DNA from: Calocera cornea HHB12733
Lineage: Eukaryota; Basidiomycota; Dacrymycetes; Dacrymycetales; Dacrymycetaceae
Direction of reading: 5' to 3'
Assembly (NCBI GenBank): GCA_001632435.1
Contig: KV424077.1
Span: 1-64,000 of the forward strand
DNA: 64,000 nucleotides
Shown here: positions 33,571 to 44,505 of the stretch, piece after piece
How positions within the stretch are numbered: position 1 is the stretch's first letter
Layout of the letters: every line of letters starts with the position of its first letter
Program-made: the position numbers and the translations under genes
The notes under the pieces: model-generated
The model's database searches: none
What the model saw: the letters and a program-made list of their open reading frames with translations, nothing else
Told to the model about the DNA's origin: nothing

Positions 33571-36500
33571 ATGTCCTGCTGCGGCGAGCCCCGGAACAAC
33601 GTCAACGCGCCCGAGAACCGCCAGCCGCCCAGTGCGTTCACGAATGCCGGGGGTGCCGGCGCGCAGGGGGTAACGCACCAGCCGGGCATGCAGGGCGGCA
33701 TGACCTTGCCCACGCTCGGAGGCGGCCTGGGCGGCGTGAGCGGGAACGGTGTGCTGGGAGCGCAGGCGAACGGGAACGGGAACGGGAATGGGAATGGCAC
33801 TGGCACCGGGCTAGGCGCGGGGGGGTACACCACCCAGCCGTTCAAGCCGTCCCTGCCCTCCCCGCCCCCGCCCGCCCACCAGCACCAGCAGAACGGCGCA
33901 CTCGCCCTCGGCTACCCGCAGCAGGCACCCCCGTCCATGCCCACATCGCACAGCACCGGCTCCGGCTCCGGCTCGCTCTGGGGCCAGCCGCGCGTGCCGG
34001 GCAGCCCGGGGCTGGCCGTCAACCAGTGGGGCCAGCCCAGCCCGCCGCTCACCAGCACCTACACCCCCGCACAGGCGGGCAGCCTGGGCAGCAACAACAA
34101 CAACCGCACCAGCACCTTCTCCCCCTCGGGGTACGACACCTCGCTGCTCGGCGCGCACCTCCCGCCCTCGCCCCCTCCATCGGCGTACAACCCCTCCTCC
34201 CCGAACCCCAACGGGTTCGCGCCCTCCCCCACGCCCCTGCTCGACCCGTCCATCCCGCGCCCGACACCCGTCTACCCAGGCCGGCCAATGTCCGGCATGA
34301 GCGGTACCAGTGGCGGGCCCGGCGGCGGCCAGGCAGCAATGAGCATCAGTGTGAGCAGCGGCGTCGAGAGCAGGCCGTTCAACCCCCTGCCGGAGGACGG
34401 CCGGCTCTGCATGAGCCTCGACTTCGGCACCACCTTCTCGGGCGTGGTGAGTCCTTCTGTCAACCTCCTCCCCTGCCCAGCGCCGTCGATATGCGCTGCA
34501 CCTGCGCCGAACTCTGACGCCCCACCCACAGGCCTACGGCTCCTCGCGCATCTCGAACGGGCAGACGCAGCTCATCCTAAACTGGCCGGGCTCGTTCGAG
34601 CACTTCCGCAAGATCCCCACCTGCCTCCTCTACGACGCCTCCGGCAACCTCCTCTCCTGGGGGCTGGACGCCAAAAACGCCCCGCCCATGGACGGCGTCA
34701 TCCGCTGCGAGTGGTTCAAGCTGTTTCTCGAGCCAAAGGCCCTCAGGGACGAGACGATGGTCGATACGCGCCTCCCGAGGCTGCCGGTGCGTCCCTTCCC
34801 CCATCCCGGCCCTTGCCTGCTCCCCGGCGAGCTTGGTGCCGCGGGACCGAACAAGAACAGGAACAACCTGAGACTGACTGAGGACGATGTCCGCAACGTT
34901 CTCTAGCCCGGGAAGAAGGCCATCGACCTCATCACCGACTTCTTGACATGCCTCTGGGAGTACGCGAAGCAGCAGATCGGGCGCGAGATTGGCGCTGTGG
35001 CAGACTTGGGTGCGTCCCCTCATCTGGTCCCCTACTCCCCATGCTCCTCTGCTCGCGCGGGTTCCACTCCTTTGTCAGGTACTTACAACATCGCACCGGT
35101 GCTGACCATCCTCCCCGCGCGCAGAGGCCGCCGACGTGTGGATCACCGTGCCCGCCGCGTGGGACGCCGCGGGGTGCGCGCAGATGCGCGACGCGGCCAT
35201 CGCCGCCGGGCTCGTGCACGCGACCAAGGCGGACGACGAGACGTGGCGGGAGCGGCTGCGGATCATCACGTGCGTCCCTCCCCGCCCTCACTGGCCGAGA
35301 AGCAAGGCGTCTGACGGGCTTGTGTCCTATTGTCTATTGTCTTGGCGCAACGCAGCGAGCCCGAGGCAGCCGCCGTGCACTGCGTCGCGCTGACGGACCT
35401 GCACCACCTGCGCCCCTCGCAGAACTTTATGATCTGCGACGCGGGCGGCGGCACGGTCGACCTGGCGGTGTACAAGCTCATCGGCCAGCTGGCCCACCTC
35501 GAGATCGCCGAGATCTGCGCGCGCTCGGGCGCAAACTGCGGCAGCTTGTTCCTCGACCTGAGGTTCCGCGAGCTCGTCCGCACCCTGCTCGTGGCGCACC
35601 CGGCGCACCTCGATCAGGCCAGCCTCGCCTACTTCATGCACCATTTTGCAGAGGTCGAGAAGCTCGCGTATCAGGGCGAGGAGGACGATGGTGCGTGTAT
35701 CCGCTCCATGAATGGGGTGGTCCGGTGCACCCTGACGATGTGGGTGTGCAGGCAAGATGTTCCAGTTCACGTGCTTCAACGTCGAGGACCAGGACGACGC
35801 CTCGGTCGGGCTGATCAACGGCGAGCTGGCGATCCCGGGCAACCTCCTGCGCCAAGAGGTCTTCGACCCGGTCATCGACCAGGTCCTCCAGCTCATCGAG
35901 GACCAGGAGCGCCGGGTCAAGCAGCGCATCGACGCCCTACTCATGGTCGGCGGCTTCTCGGGCTCAGAGTACCTCCTCAAGCGCGTCGAGCAGCGCTTCG
36001 GGCCCCGCATGCGCGTCGTCCGCCCCGCCGACGCGGACACCGCCACCGTCCGCGGGGCGGCGCAGTACGGCCTCGCGCGCCGCCCGCTCGTCCAGAGCGT
36101 GATCGCGCCCAAGGCGTACCTGATGAAGGTCAAGCTGCCCGCCGAGCCCGAGGACTGGGGAAAGCGGCCCGCATACATCAAGAAGAACGACGCCGGGGTG
36201 GACATCTGCGAGAATCGCCTGCAGTACCTCGTCCAGAAGGGCGCCATCCTCCTCAAGGGACAGAGGATCAAGACAATGTTCTGCAAGTTCTCAAAGCAGC
36301 CCGAGGGTGCGTCCCTTCTGCTTTCATTACCTACTACCGCGTGTTCCGTTCCTCACAAGCGCTAGATCGCTTGTTCACCGCCGTGCTGTACACGTCCGAC
36401 TCGGACCGCGTCATGCGCTACACCGACGAGGGCGAGACGATGGAGCTGTGCAAGTGGCAGGTGGATCTCAGCGTCCTGCCCTCCTTCCAGTGGGCGGCGC

Positions 36501-36631
36501 AGAACAACCCCGGCACCGGCTTCTACACAGAGTTCGAGCTCGGCCTCGAGTTGGATAGTGCAGAGGTCAGGGGCGTGCTCATGTGGGAGGGCAGAGAGTG
36601 GGGCAGCACCGTATTCGACTTCTTGAACTGA
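33571..36631 (+). CDS. Hsp70-like ATPase (HSPA12-like) with long low-complexity N terminus, 844 aa
   Basis: Seven exons (33571-34446, 34532-34786, 34907-35009, 35125-35269, 35356-35690, 35752-36306, 36366-36631) join in phase to 844 residues. The first about 280 residues are Pro/Gly/Asn/Ser/Gln-rich and start MSCCGEP. The actin-like ATPase fold follows: phosphate-1 loop LDFGTTFSGV (about 285), connect segment EPEAAAVHC, phosphate-2 loop DAGGGTVDLAVY, and adenosine motif LMVGGFSGSEYLL. There is no typical substrate-binding domain or EEVD end; the C terminus is FDFLN. This pattern fits the cytosolic HSPA12-like group that is greatly expanded in agaricomycetes, whose role is poorly known. All introns are 59-120 bases. 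Coding GC is much higher than in the flanking kinase remnants. Confidence 0.88.
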
Positions 36632-37062
36632 GCGCGCCGGGCGGGATCTGACACAGCCCGCTTACTGTGTGCGGAGGGGAAGGGGTAATGACGCGCGTTC
36701 GTTCGCTTGAGGCTGGGACAGATTATGATACCGTATATGACTACTTCCTTTCTTGGATCAGGGATCTAATGACGATTTTATGATTTTGCGGCAACACGCG
36801 TGCTAGGGTGCATGAGTCGCACGTATTCCTTACTCTAGTAGCTGCTCCGGGTACCCATGGCTTGCATCCGATTCTCTCTCTCTCAAAGCCGCTTACGGAC
36901 GCGGCTTGGAATGTCTAAACCTCTGTTGGGTATTCCCTTATGTACATAACGGGCCATCACAAAGGGAAGCACCATCATAGATAAACCATCCTGTACGTCA
37001 GCTGCAGGCCCATCATCCTCGCCTGATTTCTCCCGCCGAAGACTCCGCCTTAAGCTCCTCAG
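36632..37062. other. intergenic, nothing supported
   Basis: This contains the 3' flank of the Hsp70-like gene and the end of kinase remnant K-E. No open frame with a recognisable protein is present. Confidence 0.4.
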
Positions 37063-37908
37063 TCAGCTGCACAGAGTCAGACTCGCTCGTCTTGGACACC
37101 TTGTACTCCGCCACCAGGACCCGCAGGCGCGCCTCCTCGTCGGCACGGCAAGCCGCTCCCGGGGGTACCACGCCCACTCCGGCCCCAGGAAAGTGGCGAT
37201 CGTGTTCTCGATATGCTGCAGGGAGTTGCTGAGCTTCCTGCGACCATGCACGAGCATCTCCAGGATATACGCGGGGTAGCCAAACAATCCGATGGTTTGT
37301 AGATTGGGGAGAAGGTGGTCATCCGCCGCTCGGCCAATATCATCGGCAATCACGAACTCGAGTATCGCGTCGACGTAGACGAGAGTGAGCTGTCCGATGG
37401 TGTGGGAAACTTCCAAAAGTCGACGGATGGTGCTAGTGCCGCAGTCCAGGTGAACCAGAGTCAGCCCGCGCAAAGGAGGGAACAGATTATAAAGCAACAA
37501 GGGTACTACAGTCGTGTCGCTCAAATACTTCAAGCAAAGTCGTCCTAGGGCTGGCATTCGCATCGTCCGCATCAAATAGAAAACTCGCTCCGGTGTAATA
37601 CGGCCCAACTGAAGGTACTCAAGTTGGTCCATATTTAGGACCTCCATGCATTGGCATCGCGCTCTGTAAGCGAGCCGCTCGGAAAGTGTTCCATTGATTC
37701 GTCCGCGTGACGATGTCGATCTCTTCGCAAACGTAGGCACCAAGTTTTGGGTTGTAGCACTCATAGCCCCTTGCAAATGTGTTAGCAATATACGCACGGT
37801 ATACGTCCAAAACATTGGCATATACTCCAAACTGGTTATTACGGTTTGGCAGTCATGTCGATCTTCTCGCCGGGATTTCCAACATTGTAGCATGGTACGC
37901 CACAACAA
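37063..37908 (-). pseudogene. K-E: internally deleted remnant of the kinase-LRR family
   Basis: The frame begins in the last part of the kinase domain: MLQCWKSRREDRHDCQTV matches MKQCWSPQREDRYDC of K-D. Near 37700 a second frame carries GAYVCEEIDIV and TNQWNTFRAARLQ, matching K-D AYIRKEVEIV and SNQWATFRTDRLR. It then jumps directly to NMDQLEYLQLGRITPERV (K-D HMDQLEFLQMGDITPERV), so roughly 150 residues of the repeat region are missing. The rest follows K-D closely, including GLTLVHLDCGTSTIRRLL and LGPEWAWYPRE, and unlike K-D it keeps one frame through LFGYPAYILEMLV. The Zn2Cys6 and most of the kinase are absent upstream. Confidence 0.8.
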
Positions 37909-38518
37909 TTTCTTGTCCCAAGTGTCATCAGACCGTATGATGTGCTGAGGATTGTTGATGCCGCGGCAAAGCGCAGCTCGGAGATAAGCGACAAGGGAGT
38001 GTCGAGACCAAGCGAGAGACCCGGAGTACTAGTACTGTCCACAGTACTGAAGCCCCGAGGGAGGAGCCGTCCGCTAGTCCACGTCGGCGCGCATCGGCAA
38101 CCGGCCAAACATCAGCGAGCCAAGCCCATCGCCAGCCAAAGCACACCTCGTGGCTGTGCACAATCAGTAACAATGCTCTTAGTCAGCCCGAGGTTTGTCT
38201 CAAGAAGCCCGGAGAAGCTGGAAGCCCCGCTTCGGCGAGGCTAGGCTATTACTTTTGATTGACTTCCGTGGTCGGAAACGCAATGATGGATGTCATATTG
38301 TTGCGGGGAAGAGATTTGCATCTGGACTGGTGCTGCGGGGACCCTGGGCGGTGGCCAGCCAGCCTGGTGTGCGTCGATCGGGCATCGGAAAGGTGCAGTG
38401 GCATTCGAGAAAGCTTGCCATTGTCATAACTTTGGGCTCTCTCCCAACTCCTCTATACCGCCATTCCCCGCTCCTCCGAGATCGTTCTTCCCTCCGTCAG
38501 TTCGCGTCACAGGCGGAT
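37909..38518. other. intergenic, nothing supported
   Basis: The upstream side of remnant K-E and the 3' flank of ALO1. No kinase exon can be recognised here, so K-E has lost its 5' half. Confidence 0.4.
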
Positions 38519-40354
38519 TCACCTAGCGACCCTCCTGGAGAACGCCTCGGGCTCGTTCCCGCCCAGCTCGCCAAACACGTGCCTCTTGACATACTCGTTC
38601 CTGAACACGCCCTCGGGGTCGACATCCTCGAGCACCTTCTTGAACGCCCCGAACTTGGGGTACATCGCGCTTAGCTCGGAGGGCGTCAGAGGGTGCAGCT
38701 TGGCCCAGTGCGGCCGGCCGCCCTGCCGCAGCATCAAAGCTTCGAACGCGTCGAACCACTTGCGCCAGGGGACGTCGTAGCCGTATGGCCTGCAATGCGT
38801 CAGATCCCATCCAGCGCCACCACACGAATCCTCGCAGGCAGGCGGCGGCACGAGAGAGAGAAAAGGCTCACTTGTACATGACGATGCCTATCCATACCGT
38901 CTGCCTCCCATAGCTCGGCGACAGCCAGATATCGTCCGGTGCCGAGAAGCGGACTTCGATCGGGTAGTGCGCGCGCAGGCCCTTGGGGTCCTTCTCCTGA
39001 GCCTGGAGGAAGGCGCGCAGCTCTGTGAGCGTGGCCGCGGCGTTCTCGTACGGGAGGGCCCATTCGGTTGTGTACTGCTTGAACTAGGAGCGCGGGGAAC
39101 GAAGGATGTCAGCAACTGCAGCTGCATGGGACAGTAGGGTGGAAACGCACCAGGCAATCCAGGTTGAAGATGTTGTAGCTGTCGTCCACGACCACGGCGC
39201 TCGCCGCGTCCAGGCTTGCTGCGAGCCTTCCGATGCCGGGAGTGATGCTGGGGATTGCGAGGGAGACGAAGAGAAGGAACTCGACGACCCAGTGGCCCAT
39301 GACGGTGCCCCAGAAGAAGCTGCCTTTTGCCGGGGAGGCTTTCTACACTCCGCCGTTAGCACCACGATCGTCCTGCTCCGTCTCCGCCCGCAGCGTATAC
39401 CGCACAGAGCACGGACTGATACGGCGGCGGGCAGAAACAGAAAAGGAAGCAACGCCACGCACCTCGTACGTCCGATTCGCCAGCATAACCATAGCCGTGT
39501 CCGCCTGGGGGTTCCACCACACCCTTGTATGCTCGCTCCGCCCGGCCAGGCTATCGAGGTCCCTAACCACATCGGGGAACGGCCGTTTCTCGCGGCTCTC
39601 GCGCAGGCGGAAGCTCGGCTCGAGCTGTACTTTCGCGGAGAGGATCAGGCCGGTCGCGCCCAGCCCACAGAGCGAGGCGAGGAACAGGTCTTGCCTCTCC
39701 CCCCGGGAGCAAGTGACGATCTCCCCGGAAGCGAGAAGGAGAGTGAGCTGGAGCACGTCGCCCGACATGCACTGGTACGCCCATCCGGTCCCGTGCGTCG
39801 CGGTGGTGATGACGCCTGCGAGGGACTGGTCGGAGATGGAGCCGATGTTGCGCAGCGCCAGGCCGTGCCCGTGCAGTGCCTTGTTCAGCGCGTGCAGGAT
39901 GATCCCGGCTTGCGCCGTGACGGTCTTCTTCTCTGTGTCGATCTGCCCCGGGATATCAGCATATTCCAGGGAGAAGCGAGGGGAAAAGCAGGGGGGGACG
40001 CACCTCGAGCACCTTGTCCATACTGTTCATCCTGACCATCCACCCGGTCGTGCACCACAGATCGCTGGGACTATGCCTCGCCCCGGTCGCGCGAATGGCC
40101 TTGCCCTCCCTCTTGGCCAATTCCACAATCATCTGGCACTGCTCGACCGTCCGTGGGACGAAGACGGCCTGCGGGGCGCAGCGGAAGGTCTCTGCCCAGT
40201 TCTGGAACCACTCGGTGCGGCGGTACTGGCGGAAGAGGGGGAGGAAGGAGCGGCGCAGACGGTCCTCCCGCGTCGGCTCGAGGGCGGTGTACAGGCCCGA
40301 GGTGGTGTATGCGCCCAGCGCGGCGGGGGGCGCGGGCGTCGTGGGCGTCGCCAT
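38519..40354 (-). CDS. ALO1: D-arabinono-1,4-lactone oxidase
   Basis: This is a FAD enzyme of the vanillyl-alcohol-oxidase fold that catalyses the last step of D-erythroascorbate synthesis, usually on the mitochondrial outer membrane. Exon 1 (40354-40004) starts MATPTTPAPPAALG and holds WAETFRCAPQAVFVP and ATGARHSPSD, where the His is the usual flavin-linked residue. The next exon has QAGIILHALNKALHGHGLAL and SISDQSLAGVITTATHGTGW, the FAD-binding core. A later exon contains a hydrophobic segment (VVEFLLFVSLAIPSI), consistent with membrane association. The last exon has GGRPHWAKLH, the HWxK substrate motif of aldonolactone oxidases, and ends SRRVAR. Introns are short and about five in number. 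The length of about 500 residues fits the family. Confidence 0.93.
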
Positions 40355-41569
40355 CCTTTGCCGTCACGGTGTTGGTGGGCGGCGGGAGGGGGAGGGGAGG
40401 GCAAGTGGCGAGGCCCGGGGAGGTTTATATATGCGCCCATTGGCTAAGGGGGGGCGGATCGGCCGATCGAGCCAGGACTGGATTACGCAGCGCGTCTTCG
40501 AAGGGTGAATCGCGCCATCCCGTGCCCACCGCTCTGGACCTGCCCATCCCATCCCATCCCATCCCATCCCGCAACGCAGCTGCTGCGTGTCGTGTGGTGT
40601 CGTAACGGCTTGAGCCCACGGAGCCCCGGAGCCTCCCGTCGTCACCGCTGTCTCACCCCGCCCTGCCGCACAAAGTCTCGCTCGGGAATGGCCGAAGCGA
40701 AAGTTTACTGGGGGAGGTGGAGAAGACCCTGGCGGGGGGGCTCCAAGCCGTCGCCGCGCGCGGGTGGAGCAGCGCCGCGCCCAACGCACATGCTCTGGCT
40801 CGCGGGTTGCCTTATCGAGGGCGCAGTGTGCACGCAAGAGCGACGCTTTGTAAGGCCATTCTAATCCAGAGGGAGTAGGAGGAGAATGCGTCGACCCGCT
40901 CCAGGACACGGCACATACAGACCGCAATTAGAGTGCGAGAAGCACGGCACCCGCGCATGTGATTGTCCGCCTTCTGTCATGGGACGGTCGATACAATGGG
41001 CTGTTTTTGGCAACGCGCTTCTGCCTCTTCGGCACACAATGCGCCCGTTCGGGGAAGAGCGAGCCCCTCGCCAGGGACGGCTTCTCCCGAGCTCCGCAAT
41101 GTACTGTATTACCAACGTCGCGCCCCTTCCACGATTCATCTTGGGCGCCACACGTCTCTGTACGATTCGCAAGGATTCGTTCAACCACTCCCATCTGCCG
41201 CGTCTACACGCGCCGTCCCAACCACCTTAACATAATTCATCCGCATCCAGCACCGTTGCCGTCAGACAGCCTCGCATTGTCCAGCACCTGCGCGCTACAG
41301 TATCACAGAACCCGGTTGTCCTTGTCCTCTGACTCTGCTCTGCATCCCTCCCACTCGCGGCCGTCCGGAGCACACAAGAATGCAGGAGCAACGCTGCGCC
41401 GTTGCCCCGAACAGGGACGTGGCGACCGCGACTTGGCACCGTACAGCACCGCCGTCTCCGGCGCAGCATCAAGGACCTCGCCGTCCTCCTTCTTCCAGCT
41501 CTCTCTCCCTGGTCCTGGCCCCGGCCTTGATCCCGGTCCTGCTTCGCCGCTTCCCTCCCCTTGCCAGTC
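40355..41569. other. intergenic, ALO1 promoter and ATCCC repeat
   Basis: No gene is supported. A tandem ATCCC pentamer (about five units) lies at 40544-40570, 190 bases upstream of the ALO1 start, in its presumed promoter. The longer plus-strand frames here contain no conserved motif and are rich in Arg and Pro, as expected of random GC-rich DNA. Confidence 0.45.
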
Positions 41570-41717
41570 CTCCGGCCGGCTCTTGCTCACCGGACCCTTC
41601 GGCTTCGCGATCCCCTGCTTGACCTTGACCGTGCGCTGCTCGTGTCACTGCTGGCTCTGCTACTGCACTTTTCTTCCAGGACGAGACGAGCCGTTTTGTC
41701 GCTTTGGTAGTATCCAC
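41570..41717 (-). pseudogene. fragment of the NOC2 5' end
   Basis: Read on the minus strand, TTKATKRLVSSWK matches the NOC2 start TTKATKRFISSGK. The following bases still align to the NOC2 coding sequence up to about KGPAGKG, with many substitutions and small indels. The start codon has become GTG, and sequence just upstream also resembles the NOC2 leader. No other NOC2 exon follows. It lies 300 bases from kinase remnant K-F, so a segment that joined NOC2 and the K family was probably duplicated and then decayed. Confidence 0.75.
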
Positions 41718-42018
41718 TCTCGGTGGGGTACCCGAAAGCAGTGACTGGGTGCTTCTCAGACCGACTGGAAACTGGTGTATCTTGCATAAAGGCTGCTTTC
41801 ACGAGTGCATTGCCGCTGCTCCGTGTGGGACGCTGCCGTGAGAGGTCGAACTCCTCTAACAGGAGAAGTGTCAGCCCCAGCTCTGCCCTGAGGTCGAGCT
41901 CTCTTCTATATTGCAGTCGAGGTCCTCGACCTCCGTCACACTACACATCTCAACAATGGGTAGCTGACCGTAATTGGAGTAATCAGGAGCTGACGTCCGC
42001 TATGGGATTACATTTCAG

Positions 42019-42306
42019 GCTGGAAGCTTAGACAGTGGCCGAGCACTGGCTGACCGTCTCGTCCCCAACCTATGCCACCTCAAAGTGTATGGATACCCAG
42101 GCTACATCGTGGACAGGTTCGTGCAGGGCCGCAGAGAGCTCGGCACGACCCTGTGGCTGACCATGAGAATAAACGCGACTGCCTGGTTTGATGGGCCAGA
42201 CTGGGAGTGGTACTCTCCGGCGCGGGCGGGGGAGGGAGGAGGCACGGTTGCGGACCATGATGGCGGTGTATCAGTTGGCCAGCCCAAAAAAATATTCGGT
42301 GGATAG
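42019..42306 (+). pseudogene. K-F: C-terminal fragment of the kinase-LRR family
   Basis: This matches the end of the LRR-like half. LVPNLCHLKVYGYPGYIVDR, GRRELGTTLWLTM and GPDWEWYSPARAGEGG correspond to LLPNLQTIGLFGYPAYILEM, GRRKLSNSLQHI and GPEWAWYPRERL of K-E. A shift of frame occurs near 42240, after which ARLRTMMAVYQLASPKKY continues. No kinase or Zn2Cys6 sequence is found upstream. It is a short relic in plus orientation. Confidence 0.75.
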
Positions 42307-42775
42307 AGAAGATCAAGGCGGGGTATTCAGCAGAAGAGATTCAGACAAGGATGAGCTCCCTACGGCTGGCTTATACGAAGGCATATCCGAAAGGTTAGTT
42401 CGGTTCTTGGATGTCTCGTCAGGTACTGTATATAGAGGTATTCACCACAAAGCTCACTGTACCAGTGCTGTGCTCTCAAGCGCGTCCCGAGAGAGATGGA
42501 AGCCATCAGAAGATCATTTTGCATCAATAGATATATTACAGCAAAAATTGTGTCGAATACCATCCACGTTCAAGTTCAACGCCAAATTATAACCAGGCTT
42601 CGTTGGGCTTCTCGAGACTTAAAGTCGCACTCACAAAAATCATGTTGTTGATGGTGCACAGCCACGGGGCATTTTCAAGGGCTCTTACACGGACGGTTCT
42701 GTGCTCCCGCCTCGAGTCGCTCGCTCGCTTTGTCTATAAGGTTCTCTATCTGCTCCTCTTCTCTCTTCTCTCCGC

Positions 42776-44081
42776 ATGGCACTTGAGGCTCTCGAATCGA
42801 GTTCCAGCATGGGAGAGACGGACTCTGCGCCGGCCGAACTAGCAGAGGTCCTCCCCCCGCAGGAGATACTCCGCCAGTTCTTGGACGTCAACATCGCCGG
42901 TCCGTAAGCGCCCGTCTTCCGTCCGCTCTCTTTGCTCACAACCCGTAGCTCCGATGGTCCGGTACTCAAAGTGTATGCATATCCTAGGATTGATATAGCC
43001 GGGTAGAGACTGACGTGCGTGTGGGCAATGGACAGTACCCTTCCGCCACCTCGTCTCGCTGTATGATGTGCACATCACTCACACGCCCATGATCCTCGCT
43101 AAGGAGTTCTCGCGATCCGCCGCTGCGCGCGCGGGGGACTTCAGCACTTCTGCTGCTGAACGCGGGGCGTTTTGGATGTCCGAGGGCTGTGCTTCTCTTT
43201 CGGGCAAGAAACGCCGTCGCTTGGTTCGCGGGGCGCTGATCGCCCAGTTCGCTGCGTCGGACCCGAAGCATATGGCCGATGCTACGGAGCTCATCGCCCC
43301 TTGGGTAGACGGGGTAGACTTGAACTGCGGCTGTCCCCAATCCTGGGCGTACTCGGAGCACGTGGGCAGCTGGCTGCTCAGGAACCCGGATAGAGTGAGG
43401 GATATTGTGCGAGCGACGAAGGATCGCGTGGGTTGGGCATTCCCAGTGAGCGTCAAGATCCGGATTGATGAGAAGCTGGAGAAGACAGAGCAGCTCGTTC
43501 AGACCGGTATGGGCCTCTTCCTCTGCCTTACGGAGGCGCGCTGATGATACTTGACCCTTGGGATAGCGATCCATGCGGGCGCGTCACACATCACCGTCCA
43601 CGGCAGGAATCGGCACCAGGCCTCGACGCAGCCCGTGAACCTGCCCGGGATTAGCTTTGCGGTCGAGGCAGCGAAGGGCGAGGTGCCTGTTGTGGCTAAT
43701 GGGGACGCGTGGAGCTTGCCGGAGGTTGTCAAGATCAGGAACGAGACGGGCGCCCAAGGAGTCATGAGTGCACGGGGGCTGCTGGCGAACCCCGTCAGTC
43801 CCTCTTTCCTCTCATCTTTCCTAGCTCCGGGCACTGATGCGGACTGAGTTGTGTAGGCGCTCTTCTCTGGGTACACTAGCACCCCGCCCTCGGCAATCGC
43901 TCAGTTCGTAGACATATCGCTGAACTACGGCGGCCTCCCCTTCGCGCTCTTCCACCGGCACGTCGCGTACATGCTCGAGGACCGGTTTGAACGCGCGGAG
44001 AAGACGTACTTCAATGTTCTTACGTCGCATGCCGGGGTGCTGGACTTCTTGGAGAGGAGGGGCCTGGAGCTGGGGGGATGA
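42776..44081 (+). CDS. DUS4: tRNA-dihydrouridine synthase, DUS4 type, 356 aa
   Basis: This flavoenzyme reduces uridine to dihydrouridine in the D-loop of cytosolic tRNAs (positions 20a/20b for the Dus4 group). Five exons (42776-42899, 42949-42972, 43036-43506, 43567-43793, 43857-44081) join in phase to 356 residues; exon 2 is only 24 bases. The FMN-binding start reads NIAAPMVRYSKLPFRHLV, then TPMILAKEF, GALIAQFAASDP, GVDLNCGCPQSWAYSEHVG, VSVKIRIDE, HITVHGRNRHQ and GAQGVMSARGLLANP, all in the usual order of the Dus TIM barrel. A short helical C-terminal part follows. Length fits Dus4 rather than the larger Dus3. The 24-base exon rests on a GTCCGT donor, chosen because it restores the conserved AAPMVR. 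Confidence 0.9.
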
Positions 44082-44505
44082 GGCTACACGCTGGAAGGGG
44101 ATGCAGTGTCAGAACTGTTGAGGTGATGGAGCCGATGAGCGTGGGCGGCCATGAGCGGCTGGAGATCTACGCTTGTAACAGCGATGTTCTACAGTCGTTC
44201 GACCGTAGGACTTCGTTGTGCCCGGAACGCGGAATGGTGCGTGGAGGTGGATCCTTGCGGCATGTGCAGCAACGAGAACATCATCGGTGGCAACTTGATC
44301 GCCATGTTGTAACGGGCGCGATTCCTCCAGAGCAAGCGGCTGAGCAGCAGTATGGAAACAGGAGGTACATTGCTTCATTTTTGCGAGGAACAACACTGAC
44401 AGATCCTACAGCCGATACGCTACATCTAATGATTCCATATTCCGATTCCGAATCGGATCGCTATCCACGCATATTACACGCCTAGCCCTCTGCTCACGCT
44501 CACGC
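44082..44505. other. intergenic, convergent 3' ends
   Basis: Between the DUS4 stop and the stop of the DUF1479 gene. No supported gene. Both neighbours end here, so it holds two 3' regions. Confidence 0.4.

Noticed and set aside
33174..34517. A 447-residue plus-strand open frame overlapping the Hsp70-like gene start
   Set aside because: It is Arg/Pro/Ala-rich without motifs and lies in a different frame from the clear Hsp70-like exon, whose homology and splicing are strong. GC-rich shadow frame.
39106..40447. Long plus-strand frames of 300-400 residues across the ALO1 gene
   Set aside because: Antisense to well-supported ALO1 exons, no conserved motifs, typical of GC-rich DNA with few stops.
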